Shown: positions 1 to 6,211, numbered from the stretch's first letter. The stretch: 9,871 bases of DNA from an uncultured Streptococcus sp. (GCA_900755085.1 CAAEFF010000004.1:1-9871), one strand, 5' to 3'. Made by a program: numbers and translations. The notes: a model not told the origin generated them from the letters alone.

Positions 1-77
1 ATTTTGCTTTCAGTTCCTTCAAGAACTGCTACTGCTGAGTTTGTTGTACCTAAGTCAATACCGATAATTTTAGACAT
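1..77 (-). CDS. dnaK: DnaK (Hsp70 chaperone), N-terminal fragment
   Basis: This is the first 25 codons of DnaK; the rest runs off the left edge. The reverse strand from the ATG at 77-75 reads MSKIIGIDLGTTNSAVAVLE, which holds the Hsp70 phosphate-1 loop IGIDLGTTNS of the actin-like ATPase domain. A Shine-Dalgarno AGGAGA lies at 85-90, eight bases ahead of the start. DnaK is the ATP-driven chaperone whose nucleotide exchange is catalysed by GrpE, encoded upstream on the same strand. No CIRCE lies directly before dnaK, so its heat-shock control probably comes from the hrcA promoter by read-through across the long grpE-dnaK gap (inference). Confidence 0.95.
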   Translation of the reverse strand, partial: MSKIIGIDLGTTNSAVAVLEGTESK

Positions 78-451
78 GTGTTTTTCTCCTTAAATTTTAA
101 TTCGAATTTTGATTTTTTGATATTTCCCTTAAGTGGTGGGGACGTGAGCAACTCCCTACGGGATTTCATCACTTATTTTTGAGCCTATTGTCTCAAAAAT
201 CCCCTGTTTCAGTAGCTTTTGCTACTGAAACTTTCACCACGGTGGGAAATATCTTCCTTGCAAGCCTCCGGCTTGCTTCTTATCTTTCTTTCATAGTTTA
301 GTGTCGTTTCGGACAAGGTTTTGATTATGAATGTTACGACATGAGGAGTCGAAATCGATATTATTTCGACGACGAGTTAGTAAGGAGGCTAAGCAAACGC
401 CATAGCGATTGCCGTTTTCTGACGAGTTGCTTTAGCTACCGTCAGAATTGC
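78..451 (-). other. grpE-dnaK intergenic region, highly structured
   Basis: This gap of about 375 bases has no convincing reading frame. Apart from the dnaK ribosome binding site it is filled with inverted repeats: the 119-253 element (listed separately), a hairpin at 260-276 (GCAAGCC/GGCTTGC, 3-nt loop), one at 348-370 (GTCGAAAT/ATTTCGAC, 7-nt loop) and one at 417-447 (TTCTGACG/CGTCAGAA, 15-nt loop). None is followed by a good U-run on the minus strand, so they look less like terminators than like mRNA processing or stability structures, or dispersed repeats, inside the hrcA-grpE-dnaK transcript. No clear dnaK-specific promoter was found. Confidence 0.75.
119..253. repeat. 135-bp element with terminal inverted repeats and three internal hairpins
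   Basis: The ends are a perfect 10-bp inverted repeat, GATATTTCCC (119-128) and GGGAAATATC (244-253), continued inward by GTGGTG (133-138) with CACCAC (235-240). Enclosed in order are: GTGA/TCAC (144-147 with 169-172), containing TCCC-TAC-GGGA (153-163); ATTTTTGAG/CTCAAAAAT (175-183 with 192-200, 8-nt loop); and a perfect 11-bp stem GTTTCAGTAGC/GCTACTGAAAC (206-216 with 221-231, TTTT loop). As RNA it would fold as a multi-branched, cloverleaf-like structure. The shape recalls the small intergenic repeats of streptococci (BOX, RUP), but I do not recognise it as either. Copy number cannot be judged from one copy. Confidence 0.6.
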
Positions 452-973
452 CTAATTATACACCACTACCATTGCTGGGCGTAGGATGCGGTCATGGAGT
501 TTGTAGCCTTTTTGGAAGACTTGTGCGATGGTGTCTGCTGGATGCTCGTCATCCGCTGGGAGGGTTTGGATGGCCATGTGGTAGTTATGGTCAAAGGCTC
601 CGTCCGCTGGAATTTCTTCGATTCCTTCTTCCTTCAGAGCATGTACCAAACTTTCTTGGACCATTTCCAAGCCCTTCTTCACATCATCTGTCAACCCTTC
701 AACGGCAAGGGCACGTTCGAGGTTGTCCAGTGATGGTAAGATCGCTTTTGCTAAATCTTGGCTACGGTATTTTTGTATTTGTTGACGTTCTTCATTGGCA
801 CGGCGCTGAATATTTTGCATTTCTGCATGAGCACGAAGGTATTTGTTTTCAAATTCCTCTGCACGTGCTTGTGCTGCTTCCAATTCAGAAGGTTGCTTTT
901 CTTCTTCGACAGTTTCTGTCGTCTCTACAACTTCCTCATCTTTCACGTCTTCTTTTTTGATTTCTTCTGTCAA
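452..973 (-). CDS. grpE: GrpE, nucleotide exchange factor of DnaK
   Basis: GrpE forms a cytoplasmic dimer that releases ADP from DnaK. The charged N-terminal tail (E/K/V-rich) leads into the long dimer helix (ENKYLRAHAEMQNIQRR), then the DNLERAL segment and the C-terminal beta domain with the family signature (FDHNYHMAIQ ... KGYKLHDRILRPAMVVV). Length is 173 residues from the TTG start chosen here, normal for the family. That TTG (973-971) has a strong Shine-Dalgarno AAAGGGGTG 9 to 10 bases upstream and matches where the pneumococcal protein begins. An in-frame ATG at 991 would add six residues (MKGVYA) but places the SD inside the gene and has no SD of its own. grpE follows hrcA by a short gap and shares its CIRCE-controlled promoter. 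Confidence 0.93.
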   Translation of the reverse strand: MTEEIKKEDVKDEEVVETTETVEEEKQPSELEAAQARAEEFENKYLRAHAEMQNIQRRANEERQQIQKYRSQDLAKAILPSLDNLERALAVEGLTDDVKKGLEMVQESLVHALKEEGIEEIPADGAFDHNYHMAIQTLPADDEHPADTIAQVFQKGYKLHDRILRPAMVVVYN

Positions 974-997
974 GGCATACACCCCTTTCATTTGGTC

Positions 998-2032
998 TTA
1001 ATTTACTTCATAATGGTTGCTGTTGAGGTAACGGTAGTAATCCGTCAACTTCATGACAAGGACTCGTCCGATAACATTGACGAGACTCACAACACGTCGG
1101 TAGTCCATCTCAACAGGACCAATCACATGCATGAGGGCCATCCCGCGATAAGGAACCAGGAATTTATGACTAATCACGGTCACATTTTTCAAAGCCTTCT
1201 CTTGGGATTCTGCAACCAGGATCTGGGTCATTTGGTCCTCTGGCATTCCCCCTCGCAACTCGAGAGCTACGTGTTGGGGGTTATCTAAGAACTGATAAGT
1301 TTGGAGATCAGCGTAGATTAAGGATGAAACCTTTCCTTCTACAAAGACCAGTTCTTGAAACAGTTGTGAGAAGACGTAATCAAAGAGATCCAAGACATTA
1401 TCTGTCGTCTTGAAATAGCGCTGTACAATCTGTGGAATCTCCGTTCGCAAGCGGTAGTGGATATCCAAGACCGCATTTCCAATGAAACGCTCTTGAACCA
1501 GCTGATGGAAGATTTCCAAATCACTGGCTAAGAAATTCTTTGGAATGGCAAACTGGACGGTGACAGGCTTTGATTCATCCAAGGTCAGAACCGCTAAGGC
1601 ATCGTGATTGGATAAGGGAACAATCTCAAAACCAGTCAAGCGCTGACGTGTCGGTTCAACATCCTGAATCACTGCGGTGTAACCCGTCATCCGGGCGAGT
1701 AACTTAGCCGTAGCATCCAAAATATCGTCTAACTTAAAGGCTTCGAAATCAAAGGCTTTCACCACCTGGTAGACATCCTGTTCATCAATCAACTCAAGAT
1801 CCAGCGAGTTTTGAACAAAATATTGGAAACCTGCTCGGCTAGGCATCCGACCGCTAGACGTATGGGCCTTTTCTAGTAAACCTTGTTTTTCGAGAGCAGC
1901 CATGTCGTTACGAATCGTCGCACTACTGGATTGAATGATATCCTGAAGAGATTTAGAACCAACAGGTTCGTGGGTCTTGGTAAACATATCAATGACAAGA
2001 TTTAAAATCTCATTTTGACGTTCTGTAACCAT
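998..2032 (-). CDS. hrcA: HrcA, heat-shock repressor binding CIRCE
   Basis: HrcA is the repressor of class I heat-shock genes; it binds the CIRCE operator and is kept active by GroE in Firmicutes (family knowledge). The 344-residue protein is full length. Residues 1 to about 70 form a winged helix-turn-helix (TERQNEIL, VGSKSLQDII, SSATIRNDMAALEKQGLLEK, then the basic HTSSGRMPS), followed by the GAF-like core with its inserted dimerisation segment. The ATG at 2032 has AGAGGTG five bases upstream. It is the first gene of hrcA-grpE-dnaK. CIRCE elements at 2054-2080 and 2137-2163 flank its promoter, so autoregulation is expected. Confidence 0.97.
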   Translation of the reverse strand: MVTERQNEILNLVIDMFTKTHEPVGSKSLQDIIQSSSATIRNDMAALEKQGLLEKAHTSSGRMPSRAGFQYFVQNSLDLELIDEQDVYQVVKAFDFEAFKLDDILDATAKLLARMTGYTAVIQDVEPTRQRLTGFEIVPLSNHDALAVLTLDESKPVTVQFAIPKNFLASDLEIFHQLVQERFIGNAVLDIHYRLRTEIPQIVQRYFKTTDNVLDLFDYVFSQLFQELVFVEGKVSSLIYADLQTYQFLDNPQHVALELRGGMPEDQMTQILVAESQEKALKNVTVISHKFLVPYRGMALMHVIGPVEMDYRRVVSLVNVIGRVLVMKLTDYYRYLNSNHYEVN

Positions 2033-2053
2033 GACCTCACCTCTCTTTCGTAT

Positions 2054-2080
2054 TTAGCACTCTAAACAACCAAGTGCTAA
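2054..2080. promoter_or_regulatory. CIRCE operator 1 (proximal, one mismatch)
   Basis: TTAGCACTC, 9 bases, then AAGTGCTAA. The CIRCE consensus ends in GAGTGCTAA, so one base of the second arm differs. It lies between the hrcA -10 box and the start codon, in the 5' untranslated leader, where HrcA binding would block transcription or escape. Confidence 0.95.
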
Positions 2081-2091
2081 ACCATGATTCT

Positions 2092-2119
2092 ATTATACAC
2101 CCATCCAGAATAAAGTCAA
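2092..2119 (-). promoter_or_regulatory. Vegetative promoter of hrcA-grpE-dnaK
   Basis: On the minus strand there is TTGACT (2119-2114), a 16-base spacer, and a perfect TATAAT (2097-2092). Transcription would start about 2085, leaving a leader of roughly 50 bases that contains CIRCE 1. CIRCE 2 lies just upstream of the -35 box, so the promoter is flanked by operators on both sides. Confidence 0.9.
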
Positions 2120-2130
2120 GAGAAAAATCC

Positions 2131-2163
2131 AAAAAATTAGCACTCTTTTTCCAAGAGTGCTAA
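2131..2163 (-). terminator. Intrinsic terminator of the carboxypeptidase gene, formed by CIRCE 2
   Basis: Read on the minus strand after the stop at 2200, the CIRCE arms extend by two more base pairs into the spacer. This gives an 11-bp stem (TTAGCACTCTT with AAGAGTGCTAA) around a 5-base loop GGAAA, followed directly by six T (2136-2131). That is the form of a strong Rho-independent terminator, about 35 bases after the carboxypeptidase stop codon. Confidence 0.75.
2137..2163. promoter_or_regulatory. CIRCE operator 2 (distal, perfect)
   Basis: This is a perfect match to the CIRCE consensus TTAGCACTC, 9 bases, GAGTGCTAA, placed about 18 bases upstream of the hrcA -35 box. The same bases form the stem of the terminator listed for the preceding gene. 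Confidence 0.97.
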
Positions 2164-2199
2164 AAATCATTCTGAAGACCTAGAGAAGTGAATCTCCTC

Positions 2200-2973
2200 C
2201 TATTTTCCAGCTTTTTTCAATAGCTGAATATATTCTTCCAATACTAGCTGATGTTTGGCCATATACTGGGCATTTTCTACGCCAACATAACGGAAATGCC
2301 AATTCTCAAAATTCACACCCGTGATGTTGCTTTTCCCATCTGGGTAGCGAAGGACAAAGCCATATTGCGGTGCAATGGCAGCCAGCTGCAAGCCCAACTC
2401 ATCACTTTGACCAGCTTCTACACTCATATCAATCGCAAGCCCTGTCTGGTGTTCACTAGCACCAGGGGCCTGTACCTGGGTCTGCACCTGCTTTTCAGCT
2501 TCTTCGTGCGAAAGACCGCTAGCCTCTAGTTGCGCTACACGTTCATTATAGAGCTCCGTTTGTTCGGCCACGCTTCGATAACCTGATATCAAAGTTTCTT
2601 CTGGGGCAATTTTTCGAGCCGCTTCTAAGAATTGACGAGTTGGTTCTACAATCCGACTATCCACTTTGATTGCATCCACATCTGTCAATTGTGGATTCAA
2701 CTCAGGCTTCACATTGTCACGGTTGACCAAGATCAACTGCCAGTCTTTGGTCGAAACGGCTGGTAAATCTGATTTTTCTTTCTTTTTTTTAGAAGAAGAG
2801 GGAGTCGTTACAGCTGTGTTTTTAGCCTTCCAAAACTGAAGTCCCGAAAACAAGCTTGGTTTAGCTAAGTAAACACCAATTCCTGATCCAAGAACCACAA
2901 AAAGAAAGAAACTCAATAGGTAAGGCCACCATTTCTTGCGCTTTTTCCGTGCTCGTTTGTATTTTTTACTCAT
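2200..2973 (-). CDS. VanY/LdcB-type peptidoglycan carboxypeptidase, membrane-anchored
   Basis: This is probably a zinc D-Ala-D-Ala or LD-carboxypeptidase that trims peptide stems outside the cell (peptidase M15B family). The 257 residues begin with a very basic stretch (KKYKRARKKRKK) and one membrane helix at about 17-37 with no lipobox cysteine, so a signal anchor with the enzyme outside. A Ser/Lys-rich linker (about 52-70) precedes the catalytic domain. Motifs are SGYRS (130-134), SEHQTGLAID (173-182, with zinc ligands H175 and D182) and ENWH (223-226, catalytic E223 and ligand H226). The ATG lies inside the end of the upstream phosphatase gene (8-bp overlap), which suggests translational coupling. 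Streptococcal LdcB/DacB is the closest relative I can name; D,D versus L,D specificity cannot be read from the sequence. Confidence 0.88.
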   Translation of the reverse strand: MSKKYKRARKKRKKWWPYLLSFFLFVVLGSGIGVYLAKPSLFSGLQFWKAKNTAVTTPSSSKKKKEKSDLPAVSTKDWQLILVNRDNVKPELNPQLTDVDAIKVDSRIVEPTRQFLEAARKIAPEETLISGYRSVAEQTELYNERVAQLEASGLSHEEAEKQVQTQVQAPGASEHQTGLAIDMSVEAGQSDELGLQLAAIAPQYGFVLRYPDGKSNITGVNFENWHFRYVGVENAQYMAKHQLVLEEYIQLLKKAGK

Positions 2974-3664
2974 AGCTTCCCTCTAGGAGTTTTGCGCCAA
3001 CTTTACGATAGGACATATCCCCAATTTTTTCGATAGTAAATACTCCATCTTCATAGGCTAAAACCGTCACACTTCCGTTGTCCAAGACCAATTCTTCGAC
3101 AGCTTTTGGATCGATGAGATAAATCAAGGTCGTAATGGTCATGCCATGGCTAACCACAATAGCATTGCCACCGCCAGCAGATTCTACTTCTTTTGCAATG
3201 GCTTCAAAACCTTCTTTGATCCGGCCACTCAAGACACTCCAAGATTCAGCCCAACCAGTGGTATCCACTTCGACAATCCCTTCTGCTAACTCCATCAGGC
3301 TCAACTGATGGAAATCATCGACCTTAAAGACACGGGGTAAAACCCCCATGAAGAGATCTCCATCATAAGCACCGTCAAAACTACCAAAACACCACTCGCG
3401 AATGCGTTTGTCATAACGATAAGGGATTTTTCCTGTCAGTCCCATTTCTTCAAGGATGATGCCCATACTTTGAATCGCACGGCCAGAGTCACTCGAAACG
3501 GCTTGATCAAAGTCAATTCCAGCCTTTTTTAGGCCAATCCCTAGTTCTTGAACGCCCCGTTCTCCTTCTTGTGTCAAGGGTGTATCCGACCACCCTTGGG
3601 CACGCCCCAAGGTATTAAACATAGTTTTTCCATGACGGGCAATGTATAATCTGGTTTTTGTCAT
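2966..3664 (-). CDS. Histidine phosphatase family protein (phosphoglycerate-mutase-like), paralogue 1
   Basis: This is a cytoplasmic member of the two-histidine (branch 1) phosphatase superfamily, 232 residues. Visible catalytic residues are R10-H11-G12 in RHGKT (H11 takes the phosphate), R62 in SSDSGRA, the acid E90 in REWCFGSFDG, and H173 in VVSHGM. It is usually annotated as phosphoglycerate mutase or GpmB, but its substrate is unknown, and the insertion around 100-140 marks a streptococcal/lactobacillal subfamily. A GGAGG at 3671-3675 supports the ATG at 3664. It overlaps the carboxypeptidase gene by 8 bp and has its own extended -10 promoter. It is an ungapped paralogue of the next gene upstream (3785-4474), with about 77 identities in the first 100 residues by eye. 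Confidence 0.9.
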   Translation of the reverse strand: MTKTRLYIARHGKTMFNTLGRAQGWSDTPLTQEGERGVQELGIGLKKAGIDFDQAVSSDSGRAIQSMGIILEEMGLTGKIPYRYDKRIREWCFGSFDGAYDGDLFMGVLPRVFKVDDFHQLSLMELAEGIVEVDTTGWAESWSVLSGRIKEGFEAIAKEVESAGGGNAIVVSHGMTITTLIYLIDPKAVEELVLDNGSVTVLAYEDGVFTIEKIGDMSYRKVGAKLLEGSYE

Positions 3665-3690
3665 TGTATTCCTCCGTATTTGTCCACTTT

Positions 3691-3699
3691 ATTATATCA
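3691..3699 (-). promoter_or_regulatory. Extended -10 promoter of phosphatase paralogue 1
   Basis: On the minus strand TGATATAAT is a perfect extended -10 (TGnTATAAT). It lies 27 bases ahead of the start codon; the -35 region (TTCTGT, 3719-3714) is poor, as is common with extended -10 promoters. It would drive the phosphatase and the overlapping carboxypeptidase. Confidence 0.75.
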
Positions 3700-3732
3700 T
3701 GTTTTCCTATCAGACAGAAGGAAAGCTCTTAC

Positions 3733-3767
3733 ATTTTTCATCTATACAGCATCCCACCATGAAAAAT
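3733..3767 (-). terminator. Possible weak terminator after phosphatase paralogue 2
   Basis: ATTTTTCAT (3759-3767 read in reverse) can pair with ATGAAAAAT (3733-3741), a 9-bp AT-rich stem with a 17-base loop, 18 bases after the stop at 3785. There is no U-run after it, so termination would be weak and some read-through into paralogue 1 is likely. Confidence 0.25.
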
Positions 3768-3784
3768 AGCCTTTTTCTGATCGT

Positions 3785-4474
3785 TCAGTCTTTCTGTATG
3801 GCTTCACCTATTTGTCGATAACTCGCATCTCCGATTGAGCGGACTGTAAATTGGCCATCTTCATATTCTAAGAGGCTGACACTTCCGTTTGGTAGCGGCA
3901 GATTCAGATTGGCTTTTGATTGCAGCAAACAGATGAGAGTCTGAATCGTCCAGCTATGGCTGACCACTAGGGCATTCCCACCCCCTTGCTCTTCTACTGC
4001 TTTGGCAATTGCGGTAAAGCCTTCTAAAATTCGATGGCTAACTGCTTCCCAAGTTTCAGCCCAGTCAGCTGTATCGACTTGGTAGATGCCATTGACCAAA
4101 TCTTCTAGAGAGAGGTCTTTATAATTGGTAATATGATACAAGCGCGGGATCACTCCATGAAAGAGCTCGCTTCCATAGGCTCCGTCAAAACTTCCAAAAC
4201 ACCATTCACGGATCCGCTTGTCAAACCGATGGGGAATTTGATCTTTCAATCCCAACTCATCGAGAATAATGCCCATGGTCTGAATGGCGCGCCCAGAATC
4301 ACTGGAATAAGCATGAGTGAAGTCCAAGCCGGACTCACGTAGCCCAATTCCCAAAGCTTGAATCCCTCGCTCTCCTTCTGGTGTTAATGGGGTATCAGAC
4401 CACCCTTGGGCTCGCCCCATTGTGTTAAACATGGTTTTTCCATGACGGATAACATATAAATTTGTCTTAGCCAT
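3785..4474 (-). CDS. Histidine phosphatase family protein (phosphoglycerate-mutase-like), paralogue 2
   Basis: This tandem paralogue of the 2966-3664 gene has 229 residues and aligns with it without gaps. The full catalytic set is kept: R10-H11-G12 (RHGKT), R62 (SSDSGRA), E90 (REWCFGSFDG) and H173. The usual glycine after the second histidine is serine here (VVSHSW rather than VVSHGM), and the region after 175 differs most from the sister, which points to changed substrate binding. A good SD AAAGGAG (4481-4487) supports the ATG at 4474. In pneumococcus one such gene lies beside the DUF711/ACT pair, as here, so this copy may be the ancestral neighbour and 2966-3664 the duplicate, or the reverse (inference). 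Substrate unknown. Confidence 0.9.
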   Translation of the reverse strand: MAKTNLYVIRHGKTMFNTMGRAQGWSDTPLTPEGERGIQALGIGLRESGLDFTHAYSSDSGRAIQTMGIILDELGLKDQIPHRFDKRIREWCFGSFDGAYGSELFHGVIPRLYHITNYKDLSLEDLVNGIYQVDTADWAETWEAVSHRILEGFTAIAKAVEEQGGGNALVVSHSWTIQTLICLLQSKANLNLPLPNGSVSLLEYEDGQFTVRSIGDASYRQIGEAIQKD

Positions 4475-4495
4475 TCTGCTCTCCTTTGTACAATG

Positions 4496-4529
4496 AAAAA
4501 AGTCTGGAGTTTCATCATCACAGACTTTT
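4496..4529 (-). terminator. Intrinsic terminator/attenuator between DUF711 gene and phosphatase paralogue 2
   Basis: On the minus strand AAAAGTCTG (4529-4521) pairs with CAGACTTTT (4506-4498), a 9-bp stem with a 14-base loop, and the T-run continues to 4496 (six T). It is placed 30 bases after the DUF711 stop but also between the candidate TATAAT (4542-4547) and the phosphatase SD (4481-4487). It may end the ACT-DUF711 transcript, attenuate the phosphatase transcript, or both. Confidence 0.6.
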
Positions 4530-4541
4530 CTATTTTCTACT

Positions 4542-4570
4542 ATTATACTAGATTTCTCTTAGTTTTTAAA
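4542..4570 (-). promoter_or_regulatory. Candidate promoter of phosphatase paralogue 2
   Basis: On the minus strand there is TTTAAA (4570-4565, inside the last codons of the DUF711 gene), a 17-base spacer, and a perfect TATAAT (4547-4542). Transcription from it would begin about 4535, just before the 4496-4529 hairpin, which would then be in the leader. Confidence 0.55.
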
Positions 4571-5896
4571 GCTATGAACCGGAGCTGGGATTTGACCACC
4601 ACGGGCAATAAAATCAGCTGACGAAGCCTTGTTCACCTTCATTACCGGAGCATATCCAAGCAGGCCACCTAATTCCAACATATCCCCTTCCTTGCCATAA
4701 GGAATGATGCGAACCGCTGTTGTTTTTTGGTTGATCACCCCGATAGCTGCTTCATCTGCGATCATGGCCGCAATGGTCGTAGCTGGAGTATCAGCTGGGA
4801 TGGCAATCATATCCAGACCAACGGAGCAGATGGCAGTCATGGCTTCCAATTTTTCCAGGTTGATATGACCTGACTGGACTGCCGCAATCATCCCCTCATC
4901 TTCTGAGACCGGAATGAAGGCACCTGATAGCCCACCGACTTGGTTACAAGCCATGATGCCGCCTTTTTTCACTTGGTCATTGAGCAGAGCGAGCGCTGCG
5001 GTAGTTCCATGGGTTCCGACTACTTCAAGCCCCATCGCTTCAAGGACACGGGCAACCGAATCCCCAACAGCTGGTGTTGGCGCGAGAGACAAGTCGACGA
5101 TTCCAAACTCAACCCCGAGACGTTCACTAGCCATTTGACCGACTAATTGGCCGACACGGGTAATCTTGAAGGCTGTCTTCTTGACGGTTTCAGCCAAAAC
5201 ATCAAAGCTTGCACCAGGAACTTTTTCAATGGCCCGTTGGACGACACCAGGTCCGGAAACCCCAACGTTGATGACAACATCCGCTTCACCAACACCGTGG
5301 AAAGCACCCGCCATAAATGGATTATCTTCTACTGCATTTGCAAAAACTACGAGCTTACCAGGCCCCATTGGATCCGCTTCCGATGCTTCTTTAATGATGC
5401 GGCCCATATCTCTAACCGCTGTCATATTGATCCCCGTCTTGGTCGATCCGATATTGACTGAAGAGCAGACAAAATCCGTCTCTGCAAGGGCACGAGGAAT
5501 GGAATTGATGAGGATCTCATCCCCTTTTTGGTAGCCTTTTTGAACCAAGGCTGAAAAACCACCGATAAAGTTGATCCCAATCTCTTTCGCCGCACGATCC
5601 AAGGCCTTGGCAAAGGGGACATAGTCTGTCGCATTGGTTGCTGCTCCGATAATAGAAATCGGAGTGACCGAAACCCGCTTATTAACAATCGGAATACCAA
5701 GTTCTGCGGCAATTTCGTCCCCAACAGCCACAAGATCCTTAGCCTTTGTCACAATCTTATTGTAGACTTTTTCTGCCGCCTTATCGATATCTGGATCAAT
5801 ACAATCTAGAAGCGAAATCCCCATGGTGATTGTCCGAACATCAAAGTTCTGCTCCTCAATCATGGCAATGGTTTCGGTTACCTGTTTAATGTCCAT
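4559..5896 (-). CDS. DUF711 / UPF0210 family protein (PFL-like fold)
   Basis: This 445-residue conserved cytoplasmic protein is of the UPF0210/DUF711 family, often labelled PFL family protein because solved members fold like pyruvate formate-lyase. It is full length. Recognisable stretches are VRTITMGISL near the N-terminus, VNKRVSVTPI (about 71-80), IGGFSALVQKG, NIGSTKTGINM, VINVGVSGPGVV, DLSLAPTPAVGDSVARVLE and NQVGGLSGAFIPVSED. I see no glycyl-radical motif, so radical chemistry is not supported. The start ATG at 5896 follows the ACT-domain stop by 18 bases with a GGGAG-type SD, so the two are co-transcribed. The same pair sits together in pneumococcus (from memory). The function is not firmly established; an ACT partner suggests sensing of an amino acid or other small ligand. 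Confidence 0.92.
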   Translation of the reverse strand: MDIKQVTETIAMIEEQNFDVRTITMGISLLDCIDPDIDKAAEKVYNKIVTKAKDLVAVGDEIAAELGIPIVNKRVSVTPISIIGAATNATDYVPFAKALDRAAKEIGINFIGGFSALVQKGYQKGDEILINSIPRALAETDFVCSSVNIGSTKTGINMTAVRDMGRIIKEASEADPMGPGKLVVFANAVEDNPFMAGAFHGVGEADVVINVGVSGPGVVQRAIEKVPGASFDVLAETVKKTAFKITRVGQLVGQMASERLGVEFGIVDLSLAPTPAVGDSVARVLEAMGLEVVGTHGTTAALALLNDQVKKGGIMACNQVGGLSGAFIPVSEDEGMIAAVQSGHINLEKLEAMTAICSVGLDMIAIPADTPATTIAAMIADEAAIGVINQKTTAVRIIPYGKEGDMLELGGLLGYAPVMKVNKASSADFIARGGQIPAPVHSFKN

Positions 5897-5914
5897 AAAT
5901 TCTCACTCCCTATC

Positions 5915-6181
5915 TTACAAATTGTGCATGGCATCAAAAATGGCTGCGCTCTGGATATTGATTTTTACATGAAGAGACTGACCGAATTCTTCCAATTCTG
6001 AACGAAGCTGGGTGAAATCTTTTTTCTCATCCGATGAGACGACCGCCATCATGGTGAAGTACTCATCCAATACGGTTTGAGAAATATCGTCGATATTGAG
6101 TCCCAACTCTGCCACTTTCGTTGCGACACCGGCTACGATTCCTTTTTGGTCTTTTCCAACGACTGTAATAATTGCTTTCAT
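5915..6181 (-). CDS. ACT domain protein, UPF0237 family
   Basis: This 88-residue stand-alone ACT domain covers nearly the whole chain: MKAIITVVGKDQKGIVAGVA (beta 1 and the ligand-loop glycine), helix VATKVAELGLNI, DDISQTVLDEYFTMMAVV (beta 2-3), helix FTQLRSELEEFGQSL, then the last strand. ACT domains bind small ligands, usually amino acids, often as dimers, and modulate a partner; this one resembles the regulatory half of glycine-cleavage repressor-like proteins. The ATG at 6181 has a TGGAG SD eight bases upstream. It is the first gene of a two-gene unit with the DUF711 gene and is probably its regulatory or structural partner (inference). Confidence 0.93.
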   Translation of the reverse strand: MKAIITVVGKDQKGIVAGVATKVAELGLNIDDISQTVLDEYFTMMAVVSSDEKKDFTQLRSELEEFGQSLHVKINIQSAAIFDAMHNL

Positions 6182-6211
6182 TTCACTGCTCCATTCTATC
6201 TATTTGCTTCC

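Noticed and set aside
78..130. A separate CIRCE or promoter directly before dnaK
   Set aside because: No TTAGCACTC-type arm and no acceptable -35/-10 pair found in the last 50 bases before dnaK.
448..960. Long plus-strand frames opposite grpE and hrcA (also 494-733 and 758-1288)
   Set aside because: They are antisense shadows of well-recognised genes, with no SD and no family resemblance.
4914..5534. Plus-strand frames opposite the DUF711 gene, and the minus-strand frame 5422-5733
   Set aside because: They lie in other frames of a clear family member; compositions look like mirror products of its codons.
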